64,000 nucleotides of DNA, from NCBI RefSeq assembly GCF_005765165.1, contig NZ_VCIW01000011.1, forward strand, positions 149,772-213,771, in the 5' to 3' direction. Positions 44,561 through 54,368 of this stretch are shown piece by piece. The DNA comes from Paenibacillus antri. GTDB taxonomy: Bacteria; Bacillota; Bacilli; Paenibacillales; YIM-B00363. The position numbers and the translations under genes are program-made. The notes under the pieces were generated by a model. That model was given only the letters and a program-made list of their open reading frames with translations. It did not search any database and was not told the DNA's origin. Every line of letters starts with the position of its first letter. Within the stretch, counting starts at the first letter, position 1.

Positions 44561-45427
44561 TTACCCTTTAATGGAGCCGATCATCGTTCCTTTTTCGAAA
44601 TAACGCAAGAGGAACGGATAGAGCGCTAACACCGGAAACGCCGACACGATGACCGCCGCCATCTTGACGCTCTCCGGCGCCGGAGGCACGACGTTCGTCG
44701 CGGTCGTGAACGGGTCGAGCCGATTTTCGATCAAGATTTGCCGGATCACTTGCTGCAGCACGAACTTCGATTGATCGGAGACGTACAGCAAGTTATCCGC
44801 GAACGCGTTAATATGGAAGACGATCGACCACAGCCCGATCGTCACGAGCGACGGGATCGACAACGGCAGCATGATGCGGAACAAGATGCGCAGGTCCTTC
44901 GCGCCGTCGATGCGGGCCGCTTCCACGAGCGCGTCCGGCACGGAGCGGAAGAACGAAATCATGACGAGCACCTGGAACGCGTTCGCCGCATGCGGCAGCA
45001 CGTACACCCACAGCGTATTGAGCAGATGCAGCTCCCGCATGAGAAGGTAGTTCGGCACGATGCCGCCGTCGAAGATCATCGTGAACAGCAGCAGCAGCAC
45101 GAGCGTCCGCTTATACGGAAATTCCGGGCGCGACAGCGGGTACGCGGCGCACACCGTGACGAGCAGCGTCAGCACGGTGCCGACGGCCATCCGGAACAGC
45201 GTGTTCGCGTAGCCCGACCAGATGTACGGGTAGGTCAGCAATTCTTTATACGCCTCGAGATCTAGCACCCGGGGGTAGAAATGAAAGCCCGCGCGCAGCG
45301 CCTCCCCCCGGTCGCTGAGGGAGACGGAAAGCACATGCACGAACGGATAGACGACGACGAGCGCCAATGCGCCTAATACGATGTAAATCAAACCTAAGAA
45401 GATGCGATCCGACCAGCCGCTTCTCAT
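44561..45427 (-). CDS. carbohydrate ABC transporter permease (YtcP-type, MalG-like)
   Basis: The 288-residue permease has about six helices: a long N-terminal loop with SLSDRGEALRAGFHFYPRVLDLEAYKELL, MIFDGGIVPNYLLMRELHLLN and the EAA loop EAARIDGAKDLRILFRIMLPLSIP. ALYPFLLRYFEKGTMIGSIKG is the typical C-terminus of Paenibacillus YtcP-type proteins. It pairs with the LplB-type permease 13 bp upstream. No ATPase gene is present; such systems use a shared MsmX-type ATPase. Confidence 0.9.
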   Translation of the reverse strand: MRSGWSDRIFLGLIYIVLGALALVVVYPFVHVLSVSLSDRGEALRAGFHFYPRVLDLEAYKELLTYPYIWSGYANTLFRMAVGTVLTLLVTVCAAYPLSRPEFPYKRTLVLLLLFTMIFDGGIVPNYLLMRELHLLNTLWVYVLPHAANAFQVLVMISFFRSVPDALVEAARIDGAKDLRILFRIMLPLSIPSLVTIGLWSIVFHINAFADNLLYVSDQSKFVLQQVIRQILIENRLDPFTTATNVVPPAPESVKMAAVIVSAFPVLALYPFLLRYFEKGTMIGSIKG

Positions 45428-45440
45428 TCGGCGCCCCCTC

Positions 45441-46340
45441 CTACCATAAGCCGTTCTCCCCGCGGCTCAGCTTGCGAACCGTCAGGTTGGCGCCCAGAAT
45501 GAGCAGCAATCCGACGACCGACTTGAACAAGCCGATGGCGGCGGTATAGCTGTATTGGAACTGCTGTAAGCCGACCCGGTACACATAGGTGTCGAAGACG
45601 TCCCCGGTTTCGAACGTGACGGGATTGAGCAGGTTGATGATCTGCTCGAAGTTCGCGCTCAGAAACCCGCCGAGGCTGAGGATCAGCATAATCGCCACCG
45701 TCGGCATGATCGATGGAACGTTGATATGCACGATCCGCTGCCACCGGCTCGCGCCGTCGATCGTCGCCGACTCCTGCAGCTCCGGGTTGATGCCGGAGAG
45801 CGCCGCGAAGTAGATGATCGAGCCCCAGCCGATATCCTTCAGAATGGCCGAGACGACGACGATCGGGCGGAAATACTCCTTCTGCCCCATATAAAACACC
45901 GGCTTGCCGCCGAACAGCTCGACGATGTACGCGACGATGCCCGTCGTCGGCGACAAAAAGTAGATGACAAGGCCGGACATGACGACCCAAGAGACGAAGT
46001 GCGGCAAGTAACTCGTCGTCTGCACGAAGCGCTGGAACCCGCGCGACTTCACCTCGTTCAGCAGCAGCGCGAGCACGATCGGCGCCGGGAACGCGAACAA
46101 GAGGAAGTACAAATTCAGCAGCAGCGTATTCTTCAGCAGCCGGTAGAAGTTCGGGTCCGCGAACAGCGTGCGAAAGTGCTCGAGGCCGACCCAAGCGCTT
46201 CCCCACACGCCGTCGATGACGCGGAAATCTTTGAAGGCGATGACGACGCCGTACAGCGGCCCGTACTTGAACACGAAGAAGAAGGCGAACGCGAACAGGT
46301 ACAGCGCCAGCAGGTCGCGGTGTTTCGCAAGCATTTTCAT
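45441..46340 (-). CDS. carbohydrate ABC transporter permease (LplB-type, MalF-like)
   Basis: I take ATG 46340 (AAGGA ten bases upstream) over GTG 46349. The 299-residue permease has LPHFVSWVVMSGLVIYFL, the EAA loop QESATIDGASRWQRIVHINVPSIMPTVAIMLIL and YVYRVGLQQFQYSYTAAIGLF near the end, all LplB-like. It partners the downstream YtcP-type protein and the solute-binding lipoprotein to import oligosaccharides. Confidence 0.9.
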   Translation of the reverse strand: MKMLAKHRDLLALYLFAFAFFFVFKYGPLYGVVIAFKDFRVIDGVWGSAWVGLEHFRTLFADPNFYRLLKNTLLLNLYFLLFAFPAPIVLALLLNEVKSRGFQRFVQTTSYLPHFVSWVVMSGLVIYFLSPTTGIVAYIVELFGGKPVFYMGQKEYFRPIVVVSAILKDIGWGSIIYFAALSGINPELQESATIDGASRWQRIVHINVPSIMPTVAIMLILSLGGFLSANFEQIINLLNPVTFETGDVFDTYVYRVGLQQFQYSYTAAIGLFKSVVGLLLILGANLTVRKLSRGENGLW

Positions 46341-46365
46341 GAACGGCACGTCCTTGATTGGGATG

Positions 46366-47977
46366 TTACTTGAACTGCTTCTCGTACAATTCGTTCGCTT
46401 CCTTCGTCAGCTGCTCGCCGCCCGCGGCGTTCCATTCGGCGACGAACTTGTCGAAGTCCTCCAGCGGAATTTCGCCGCTGATGATTTGCGCGAAGTACTT
46501 CTGCATGAGCTGCGTCAGGTTTTGCTTATACTGGCCGTCGGACGGCAGCGTCGAGAACAGCAGGACGTCCGTATGATTCGGCGTGGAGGAATACGTCTTT
46601 ACCGCCTCCGCAATCGCCGGGTTCAAATATTTCGCGCGGTATTCGCGCGTCGTGATGTTGCCGAGCGAGAACAGGCGGATGCCCTGCGCGTCGCGCTCTT
46701 CCTGCTTCTCGAAGCCGGGCAGGAATTTCGTCGCGCCCGACGTCGCGCCTTCCTCGGCGAACGTCCAATGCGTGCCTTGAATGCCGAGGCTCGTGCGGTT
46801 GATCGTCTCTTCGTCGCTGCTCTGGGCGCGGAGAATTTCGAAGATCTTCTCCAGCTTCGCTGCGTCGCCTTTCACTTGATTGCCGAGCACGACGAAGTTG
46901 CTCTTCACGCCCCAGTCCCAGCTGCCGTAGCCGCCCGGTCCCTTCGGGTTGTTGCCGAGCGTCAGCGTCGCGTCCGGGTTAATGCCGCGCATCTCGGCGA
47001 TCGTCGCCGATTCCGGCGTCGCGCCGCGTCCGACCTGCTCCTCGATGACGCCGATGCGGTTGTTGTACAGCTTCTTCCGGTACGAATCCTGCGTATCCGT
47101 GATGAACTCCGGATCGATGACGCCGTCCGCGTACCACTTGCGAAGCAGCGCGAGCGCTTCCTTCGTCTGCGGCGCGACGGAGCCGTTCACGATCTTCCCG
47201 TCGATCAGATGCCACATCGTCGGCTCGACGCCGAACGCGCCGAAGATCGAATAGAAGCCGGACGACCAGGTCGACGTCGCCGTTCCCGTCAGGCCGAACG
47301 TATCGTTCTTGCCGTTGCCGTCCGGGTCCTTCTGCGCGAACGCGTAGACGGCCGCTTCGTATTCCTCGAGCGTCTCCGGTATTTTCGCGATCCCGACCGC
47401 GTCGAGCCAATCCTTGCGCCACAGCTGCGCGAAATCGTATGGCTTCAGATCGATGAACATCGGGATCGCCCACAGCTTCCCGTCGAACGTCACCGTCTGG
47501 AACAGCTTGTCGGAGCTTTCCATGTCCTTGGCGTACTCCGGCATCTTTTCTTTGATTTGGTTCAGATCAAGATCCGTAAGGACGCCCTGCCCCTGGTACG
47601 CGGCTACGTTCGCCGGGTCGCCCAGCATGAACAGATCCGGCACCTCGCCCGAGGCGATGCTCGCGTCGGTCACCTTCACCGGCGTGATCTTGAACGTTGA
47701 ACTTCTCTTCCAGCCACTTTTCGACTTCCGTGTCCGGCACGACGCCGGCCGCTTGGAAGTGGATGCCCCACGTCAGCTCGACCGGCTCCGCAGGCTGCTG
47801 CGGTTCGGATTTGGTCTCCGCGCTCGGTTCCGCGGGTTTATGTTCCGTATTATTGTCGTTTCCCGCTTCGGCGGCGGTATTGCCTCCGCCCCCGCCGCTG
47901 CAGGCGCTTAAGACGGTAATGAGTAACGCCGCGGCGAGCGCGGCGCGCATCGACTTCGAATTCGAGTGGTTCGACAA
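46366..47977 (-). pseudogene. frameshifted extracellular sugar-binding lipoprotein (LplA-type)
   Basis: The probable start is TTG 47977, six bases after GGGGGAG; the first part gives a lipoprotein signal (lipobox LSAC) followed by EVEKWLEEKFNVQ. The frame then shifts near 47689-47695 (GTTCAAGATC on the minus strand); removing one T gives NVKITPVKVTDASIASGEVPD and an open frame to 46366. The joined protein of about 536 residues is a typical family-1 solute-binding protein of a LplB/YtcP transporter. The shift may be a real mutation or an assembly error; the second frameshift in the same operon is notable. Confidence 0.8.
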
Positions 47978-48310
47978 CGCGATCTCCCCCAATGGATGGT
48001 TTGCTGTGGTTCCGGTTTCGTTTTTGTTTTCGTCTTCTGTATCCGTTCGCTGGTTCGAACCCGGCCGGGGTTTGGCAACGGTTACATCCCTACCATACCC
48101 GGCTCTCCCCCGCCGCGACAATCGTTTCTTTGGGGATTTCTTGCGTTTTTCGGGATTCCGCCCGCGATTTCGCTTTTATGTTTTTTCGGATTTCGTATGT
48201 ATTTCGGTCTGCGGCTATTCGAAAACGGGAACTGTGATATAATTCCGATTGTCGATATCGAGGTCGAACCGTTCGCTCGATTGTTGGAAACGCTGTCATC
48301 TCGGGAGGGA

Positions 48311-50662
48311 ATGCTTGTGCTCGGACGCCCGGTCATCAAAAATCGATCGCTGTTCCTCAAACTGCTGCTCGCGATGACGACCCTCATCGTCGTCACGGTC
48401 ATTCTGATTTCCTGGGCGACGTATTCGATTTCGGCCGACACCAGCGTTCGCAATTCGATCGAATACAACGAGTCGATGCTGGTGCAGCAGCGGGAGCTCG
48501 TACAGAAGGAGCTGGACGCCGTGAAGAACGTGGTGTCCAACATCATGATGACGCAATCTTACCTGTACCGAACGATCAACGGAAGGCTTAGCGTCGGTTC
48601 GCTCATCGATCTGACCAAATATATCGAAGAACAGTCGAGGATGAGCCCGTACATCGACTCGATTTACTTGTATTACGACGAACTGGGCATCGTCCTAAGC
48701 TCCCGGAACGACATCAAGATGTCGGCGGCGGCTTCGTTCGAGGACGGGTCGTGGCTGACCGAGATGGAGCGGTCGACGGGAAGCCGGACGGCGTGGCTGA
48801 CGGGGCGGCCGGACGGCTTCCGCCCGGACGGGAAAGCGACTTCGCTGCTTCAGAAGATGCCCCTGATCGGCGATCTGGAAGGCGCGATCGTCGTCAACCT
48901 GAAGATGGACGCGCTGTTCGGCGACTACTTGTCCTATTATAAAAACAAAAAAGGGCAGACGCTCGTCGTCGGCCCGGACCGCGCGCCGCTCTACGGGGAA
49001 TCCGGATTCGAGCCGGCCGACGCGGCCGCGCTCGTCTCCGCTCCCTTCGAGGGAGGCACGGGCTACTCCATCGACCGCGGGGAGCGAATCGTAACGTACA
49101 CCGTCATGCCTGCGACCGGCTGGACGTTCGTGAACGTCACGAAGCGCTCCGACCTGCTCGCGAGCATGAACCGGATCAAGACGATCGTCATCGCCGTGTC
49201 CGCCGGTTACGTACTCGCGGCGTTCGCCATCGCCTTCTTCGTCTCGCGGTCGATCTATCATCCGATCCGCTCGCTCATCGCGTATATCGGCGGCGTCGTG
49301 CCGGCTTCGGAGGCCGGCGGGACCGAAGCCGGCGCGGCGCCGACCGCTTCCGACGAAGCCAGCTTTATTCGACGCAGCTTCGAGCGGCTGACGACCGACC
49401 ACGATCGGATGGCGAGCGAGAAGACGCGGATCGAATCGCTGCTTGCCGAGCACCGGACGGCCATTCGGGAGAAGCTGCTGCACGATCTGATCCGCGGCGT
49501 CGTATCCGAGCGAGCCGACGCGGCCGGCGACGATGCGGACGCCGCCGAAGCGCCGCTCCCGCTTCGGGTCGACTTCGCGAGGTTCGCGGCGGTCACGTTC
49601 GAGCTGGAGGACGATCGTCCGAAGGAGAAGGAAGACGCCTGGCGTCTGCATTTGCTCCCCTATCGCCTGATGGAGCCGTTCGGGAACGAGCCGCCCGCGG
49701 AAATTTTCGCCAAGGACGACGCTCGGATCGTCGTATTGCTCTCCGTCCCCGTCGGCGCCGACCATGCCCCGCTCGAGCTGGCCAAAACCTTGAAGCATGA
49801 CCTGCTCGAGCGGTTCGGCCTCGTCGCGACGTTCGGCGTCAGCCGCGTCCATTCGGGGAAGCCGGCGGTTCGCGCGGCGTTCGAGGAGACGGTGGAGGCG
49901 CTGCACCACAAGATTTATATCGGGGCGGGCGAAATTTTGTCGTACGCCGCCGTCAGCGGATCGCGCGACGAGGATCGCCCCTATCATTACCCGTACGAGT
50001 CGGAGAAGCGGCTGCTTCAAGCGCTGCTGCAGTCCAACGAAGCGGAATGCGGCGCCATCGTCGAAGACATCTCGCGGGAAGTGATCGATCGGAAATTAGG
50101 GAAGTCCGCGATTCAGCAGCTGTACTTTCAACTGGGCGGAGAGATCGTCAAGACCGTCGCTCGTACCGGGGGCGACGCGGCGGCGATTTTCGGCGAACAG
50201 TCCGACGCGATGCTCGCGCTGTCGCGCGCGCAAACCGTGAGGGAGATGGAGCGCTGCATCCGCGACATGTGCGCGTTGGTGTTAGAGCATAACCGGGTGA
50301 AGCGCGAGCGGATGAACGACGTCACGCTGCGGCTCGCTATGGAGTTTATGGAGAACCACTATAACAACAATATTTCCGTCGACACCGTCGCCGACTACGT
50401 TCAGCGCAGCACCTCGTTCCTGAGCCGCATCTTTAAGGAGGCGACGGGTCAAACCGTGAACGACTACCTGATTCAGCTGCGCATCCGGCGGGCGAAGGAG
50501 CTGCTCGCGAACCCCGCGCTGTCGCTCGAGGACATCTGCCGGGATATCGGGTACGCGAACGTCAGCTATTTCAGCAAGCTGTTCAAGTCCCGCACCGGCC
50601 TGACGCCCGGCCAGTTCCGGATCGAGCGAACGGCGGATAAGCTGCGGAGCGAGCAGCTTTAG
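48311..50662 (+). CDS. membrane-bound AraC-type sensor/regulator
   Basis: ATG 48311 or GTG 48317 (better spacing to GGAGG at 48305) gives about 783 residues. The order is: transmembrane helix about 13-35, an extracellular dCache-like sensor region about 36-290, a second transmembrane helix (IVIAVSAGYVLAAFAIAFFV) about 295-315, a long cytoplasmic linker, and an AraC double HTH in the last 100 residues (MENHYNNNISVDTVADYVQRSTSFLSRIFK; ICRDIGYANVSYFSKLFK). This is the standard Paenibacillus regulator divergent from a sugar ABC operon; it should sense a glycan signal outside the cell and activate the adjacent operon. The 333-bp gap 47978-48310 holds both promoters (a possible minus-strand TTGTCG-18-TATGGT at 48092-48121). 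Confidence 0.88.
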   Translation: MLVLGRPVIKNRSLFLKLLLAMTTLIVVTVILISWATYSISADTSVRNSIEYNESMLVQQRELVQKELDAVKNVVSNIMMTQSYLYRTINGRLSVGSLIDLTKYIEEQSRMSPYIDSIYLYYDELGIVLSSRNDIKMSAAASFEDGSWLTEMERSTGSRTAWLTGRPDGFRPDGKATSLLQKMPLIGDLEGAIVVNLKMDALFGDYLSYYKNKKGQTLVVGPDRAPLYGESGFEPADAAALVSAPFEGGTGYSIDRGERIVTYTVMPATGWTFVNVTKRSDLLASMNRIKTIVIAVSAGYVLAAFAIAFFVSRSIYHPIRSLIAYIGGVVPASEAGGTEAGAAPTASDEASFIRRSFERLTTDHDRMASEKTRIESLLAEHRTAIREKLLHDLIRGVVSERADAAGDDADAAEAPLPLRVDFARFAAVTFELEDDRPKEKEDAWRLHLLPYRLMEPFGNEPPAEIFAKDDARIVVLLSVPVGADHAPLELAKTLKHDLLERFGLVATFGVSRVHSGKPAVRAAFEETVEALHHKIYIGAGEILSYAAVSGSRDEDRPYHYPYESEKRLLQALLQSNEAECGAIVEDISREVIDRKLGKSAIQQLYFQLGGEIVKTVARTGGDAAAIFGEQSDAMLALSRAQTVREMERCIRDMCALVLEHNRVKRERMNDVTLRLAMEFMENHYNNNISVDTVADYVQRSTSFLSRIFKEATGQTVNDYLIQLRIRRAKELLANPALSLEDICRDIGYANVSYFSKLFKSRTGLTPGQFRIERTADKLRSEQL

Positions 50663-50734
50663 GGCGCTCCCTCCCGGGCCGGGCGTTCGCGCTCCAGTCG
50701 GAGTTCGTCTAGTATGGGAGCGCCCCCCAATTTT
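50662..50734 (+). terminator. hairpin after the AraC-type sensor gene
   Basis: GGGCGCTCCC (50662-50671) pairs with GGGAGCGCCC (50716-50725) followed by CCAATTTT. The loop is long (44 nt) and contains CAGTCGGAGTTCGTCT, one imperfect relative of the 51-bp core. A terminator is likely. Confidence 0.45.
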
Positions 50735-50919
50735 CGTCCTACGCCGAACCAAATTTGAGGACATCCGCCGCATTCCCCGCCTCCGCCGACCGCAGACACC
50801 GCTCATGGCTTCTGAGCTGACGACATCAGGCGGGAAAGAACGCCGACAGCAGTCCCTCCCTACCCTCAAACGCAAAAAAACACGGACCGTGTCGCGCACA
50901 GCCCGCGTCTCCCGTATTC

Positions 50920-51558
50920 CTATCCAAAAGATAAAACTTCCCTCAAGCGCACCCACAGTACCGCATCCCCCTCGGCGCCCGCTTCGTTCGTCCAAGGGAC
51001 GAAATGCGGCCGCATGAATGCGTGCCAGTCGTCCGGCAGATCGCCGATACGCCTTCCCGCCCCTCGCTCGGACGATCCCGCGAACGCCGGCAGCTCATGG
51101 TACGAAAAGAGAATATCCTCATGCGCGCCGATCGTATACGTCTCGTTAAAGGAATTCGGCTTCTGCTCCTGCAGCATGTGGTGGTAACATACGTAGCTGG
51201 CGTAGCGATCCGGGCGCAACCTCGCTAAGCAGCCGATTCGTTGTTCGACGGCCCGCTCCCGACGCCGCATCTCCGAAGGCTTCGGTTCGCCGTCGTGAAA
51301 GACGTCGATCATCGCCGCGGCCCGCCGGCCGCGAGGACGACCCGGCCACGCCGACAGCAGCGGTGCGCATGCGTCAGGCCAAGGCAGGTCGTCCCATGGC
51401 CGCGTCGCTTCGAGGTAGACGTACACTTCCCCGTCCCGCTCGAAGACGGAACCGCCCAGCGCGCCCCGCTCTCGCAAGCATTCGGGCCAGCCGCTGCCTC
51501 GCAGCGCGCCGAGGAAGCGCTCCGTCTCCCCTTCGACGAGTTGCGCGCGAAACATCAT
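50920..51558 (-). CDS. L-rhamnose-mutarotase-like protein
   Basis: ATG 51558 is the first good start. The 212-residue product begins MMFRAQLVEGETERFLGAL; SVFERDGEVYVYLEA and AAAMIDVFHDGEP resemble the RhaM mutarotase fold, and the C-terminal half (YASYVCYHHMLQEQK..., DILFSYHELPAF) looks like a second, diverged copy. Mutarotases interconvert sugar anomers. Last gene of the AKR-unknown-lactonase operon, which supports a sugar-epimerisation role. The family call is tentative. Confidence 0.55.
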   Translation of the reverse strand: MMFRAQLVEGETERFLGALRGSGWPECLRERGALGGSVFERDGEVYVYLEATRPWDDLPWPDACAPLLSAWPGRPRGRRAAAMIDVFHDGEPKPSEMRRRERAVEQRIGCLARLRPDRYASYVCYHHMLQEQKPNSFNETYTIGAHEDILFSYHELPAFAGSSERGAGRRIGDLPDDWHAFMRPHFVPWTNEAGAEGDAVLWVRLREVLSFG

Positions 51559-51574
51559 CCGGTACAGAACGGCT

Positions 51575-52417
51575 TCACTCCCCGTCTCCCAAGCCGTATA
51601 TGCGCCGGGCGTTGCCCGCCCGAAGGAGCCGCAGCTCATCCGCGCCGAGTCCCGCCGGGAGCAGCGACTCGAACCGCTCGACGACGTCGTCGTATCCGCC
51701 CGCCTGAAGCGCGACCGGCCAATCGCTCCCGAACAGCAGCCTTGCGCTGCCGAACCGGTCGAACAGCTCGTCGACGTAAGGGCGCAGCGGCTCCGGTCGT
51801 TCGGACAACGTCAGCATGCCCGACAGCTTCGCCGACACGCTCGGCAAGGCGGCCAACCGCTTCATGCCTTCGCTCCACCGCGCATCCCGCGGCTCGCCCG
51901 ACCCTGCCCCAGGGCAACCCAGATGATTCACGACGCACCGCAGCGCGGGCGTCTCCGACAATCGCTCCGCGACCGCGGCCAACGCGTCCGGCCGCAGGAG
52001 CACATCCAGCGTCAAGCGCGCCCGCTCCATCAGCCGAAGCGCTTCTTCCAGCTTCGACCGAGCTTCCTCGTCCGCTTGCGCCCGCAGGAAGTCGCTCCCA
52101 TTCAGCCGGACGCCCTTGAACGCGGGCGATTCCCGCAGGCGCTCGATCGAAGCCGCGAACGTTGCCGCGAACGGGTCGAGGCCGGCCGAGACGCCGACAA
52201 CGATCGGGTACCGGAGCGACAGCTCGAGCAAGAAGCGCGCCTCCGCCTCCGTCGGGGCGGCCTGCACGGCGATGACGCCTTCGACGCCCCGTTCCTGCAG
52301 CTTCGGAAGCAGATGCTCCGGCAAGTAGTCGCGGTACAGCACCGGATTGCTCGGCTTCAGCCAGCCGTAATCGCCCCGCGACAGCGCCCAGAAATGCACA
52401 TGACTATCGACATACAT
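51575..52417 (-). CDS. amidohydrolase-2 family lactonase-like protein
   Basis: ATG 52417 has GGAGGG eight bases upstream. The 280-residue TIM-barrel protein starts MYVDSHVHFWALSRGDYGWL (metal-binding His6-x-His8), has GVIAVQAAPTEAEARFLL, VVNHLGCP and the terminal LLFGSDWPV aspartate. This is the pattern of L-fuconolactonase/L-rhamnono-lactonase-type amidohydrolases, which open sugar lactones. An aldo/keto reductase gene upstream would provide the lactone. Confidence 0.85.
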   Translation of the reverse strand: MYVDSHVHFWALSRGDYGWLKPSNPVLYRDYLPEHLLPKLQERGVEGVIAVQAAPTEAEARFLLELSLRYPIVVGVSAGLDPFAATFAASIERLRESPAFKGVRLNGSDFLRAQADEEARSKLEEALRLMERARLTLDVLLRPDALAAVAERLSETPALRCVVNHLGCPGAGSGEPRDARWSEGMKRLAALPSVSAKLSGMLTLSERPEPLRPYVDELFDRFGSARLLFGSDWPVALQAGGYDDVVERFESLLPAGLGADELRLLRAGNARRIYGLGDGE

Positions 52418-52433
52418 GAGTCTTGCCCTCCCT

Positions 52434-54368
52434 CTACAGCGTCGACCGTCCGACATACATCGGATCGGCGTCGTAAGGTCCCGGCCACGGCATGGCGTAG
52501 CTCGGCGGATAGACGTAGCGCTCCATCGAGAGGCGAAGCCGGAGGACGGCGCCGGGGAGGAGCGTCACGACGAGCCACCGGCCGCCGACCGCGACGGTCG
52601 GACCCGCAGGCCGCTCCTCCTCGTCGATCGGCGCCGCCTCGACGAACCGATGCTCGCCGAACGTGCCCGCCTGCACGACGACCTCGCGCGTCTCGAATAA
52701 ACTCGTGTTGCACAGCCGAAGCGTCGCGGAGTCTGCGGCGAGACGCTCCACGAGCGCGGACACGCCCTTCGGCAGCCCCGGCCGCTTCCGCTGCGCGTCG
52801 AAATACCGGACGCGGCCATGCTGCAGGCCGCCGTGCGAAATATGCATCGGGCCGCCGAGCGTCAGCTGCGCGAGCCCTTCGAAGTAGACCGGACACATCT
52901 CTTGCCAAATATGAATGCCCGAGAAATTCCCTTGGCTATGATCGTCGCTCCAGGTCCGCGGATCGCCTTCGGCGGAACGCAGCTTCTCCAGCTGGCGGCC
53001 GATCAGCTCCATGTTGGCCGACAGGATGCGTTCGGGATAGCCGGGATTCAAACCGCGAACGTACTGGAACCACGGCTCCGTGTTCCCGATGTAATGCTTC
53101 GTCTCCCGCCCGGTTCGAGCGTCCCGCCCCGAGACGACCGGAACGACGATCTCGTTCCAATCATGCGTCGCCTCGATGCGTTCGATCCGCTCCAAATCCT
53201 CGTCCGCCATCGACATCGTCCACAAGTATACCGGATACTTCGGCAGCGCCTCGCGCCAATCGAACCAGCCGCCGTCGCCATGCTTGTAGGGGACAAGCCA
53301 CTTGCCGTCGACCTGCCGGCGCATCGCCCAGTTCGCGTCCAATTGCGAACGGGCGAGCGCCAGCTTGGACAGATCCCCGCTCAGCAGCGCCGCGTTCATG
53401 CAGGCGTTCGTGATCGGCTCGATGAGCGTCATGAAGCCGTGCGGCCATCTCCAGCCGTAATACCCGCCCCACCACTTGCCGTCGTTATACTCCCCGATGA
53501 CGTCGTTCAGCCCTACGTTATCCGGAACGAGGCCGCCGTTGCGCCGCGTTCGTTCCTCCCACGCTCCCAAATAGTCGAGTGCCCAATCGCGGAGCGACTC
53601 GTCTCCGCTGTGCATGAAGGCATGCGTCACTAACGACGTCGCGTTCAGATTGAGCGGCACGTCGCCGCGGTTCATGCGCTCGTTCATTTTCTCGAGAATT
53701 TGCCGATATACCGCGTCGTCGGACCATGGGCAGCGCCCGGAAGCGAAGTCGACGCCTTCTAGATCTTCGTACGGCGCCAAATAATGATCCAGAATGCCCC
53801 GATGCGTGCTCCAATCCTCCGCCGTCACCGTAAACCGAGGCCCCTTGCTGCCGTTCAGCGGAGAGCGGATGAGCTTTTTCTCTTTATCGTAGTTCGGCGC
53901 TTCCGGGTCGTCCCCCGTGTACATGGCGGCGAACCGCGCCGCGCGCTGCCGATCCTTCACCGTCGCCGGACCGGCGAGGCCGAGGAAATACAAGTAGAGG
54001 TACCCCTCGCCGTGATGCATCCAATCGTAATAAGCGTCGAATTCCCGGTGAATCTGCCCGTACGCCGTCCACTGCCACGTGATGCCCTCCCAGATGGCGC
54101 GAGACAAGTCGTACAACTCGTCGTCCCCGCCGAGCGCGTACAGCAGCGCGAGATTCATGAACCCTTCGTACGGATCGTCCGAGCCGTCCATCCCCGGCCA
54201 ATCCTTATGCCAGATCAAGGTGCCGTCCGGATGCGTATACCGTTCGACGAACTCCTTCGCGGCCAGATGCAGCGCGTCGAACATCCATTGCTGCTGCATT
54301 GCCCAGGTCGGCGGTGCGGCGCGCGTCGATGCGACGATGCGGGGCATTTCCTTTACGCGATCGTTCAC
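52434..54368 (-). CDS. unrecognised 644-aa protein, probably carbohydrate-active
   Basis: The start GTG 54368 overlaps the stop of the AKR gene (GTGA), with GGGGGG eight bases upstream. The protein is soluble and aromatic-rich, with many Trp/Tyr clusters (TLIWHKDWPGMDGSDDPYEG, DAYYDWMHHGEGYLYLYFLG, WWGGYYGWRWPHGF) and alpha-helical repeats. The C-terminal 130 residues look like a beta-domain. Such composition fits an (alpha/alpha)6-barrel glycoside hydrolase or lyase, but I recognise no catalytic family motif. It stands between a sugar dehydrogenase and a lactonase gene. Confidence 0.65.
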   Translation of the reverse strand: MNDRVKEMPRIVASTRAAPPTWAMQQQWMFDALHLAAKEFVERYTHPDGTLIWHKDWPGMDGSDDPYEGFMNLALLYALGGDDELYDLSRAIWEGITWQWTAYGQIHREFDAYYDWMHHGEGYLYLYFLGLAGPATVKDRQRAARFAAMYTGDDPEAPNYDKEKKLIRSPLNGSKGPRFTVTAEDWSTHRGILDHYLAPYEDLEGVDFASGRCPWSDDAVYRQILEKMNERMNRGDVPLNLNATSLVTHAFMHSGDESLRDWALDYLGAWEERTRRNGGLVPDNVGLNDVIGEYNDGKWWGGYYGWRWPHGFMTLIEPITNACMNAALLSGDLSKLALARSQLDANWAMRRQVDGKWLVPYKHGDGGWFDWREALPKYPVYLWTMSMADEDLERIERIEATHDWNEIVVPVVSGRDARTGRETKHYIGNTEPWFQYVRGLNPGYPERILSANMELIGRQLEKLRSAEGDPRTWSDDHSQGNFSGIHIWQEMCPVYFEGLAQLTLGGPMHISHGGLQHGRVRYFDAQRKRPGLPKGVSALVERLAADSATLRLCNTSLFETREVVVQAGTFGEHRFVEAAPIDEEERPAGPTVAVGGRWLVVTLLPGAVLRLRLSMERYVYPPSYAMPWPGPYDADPMYVGRSTL

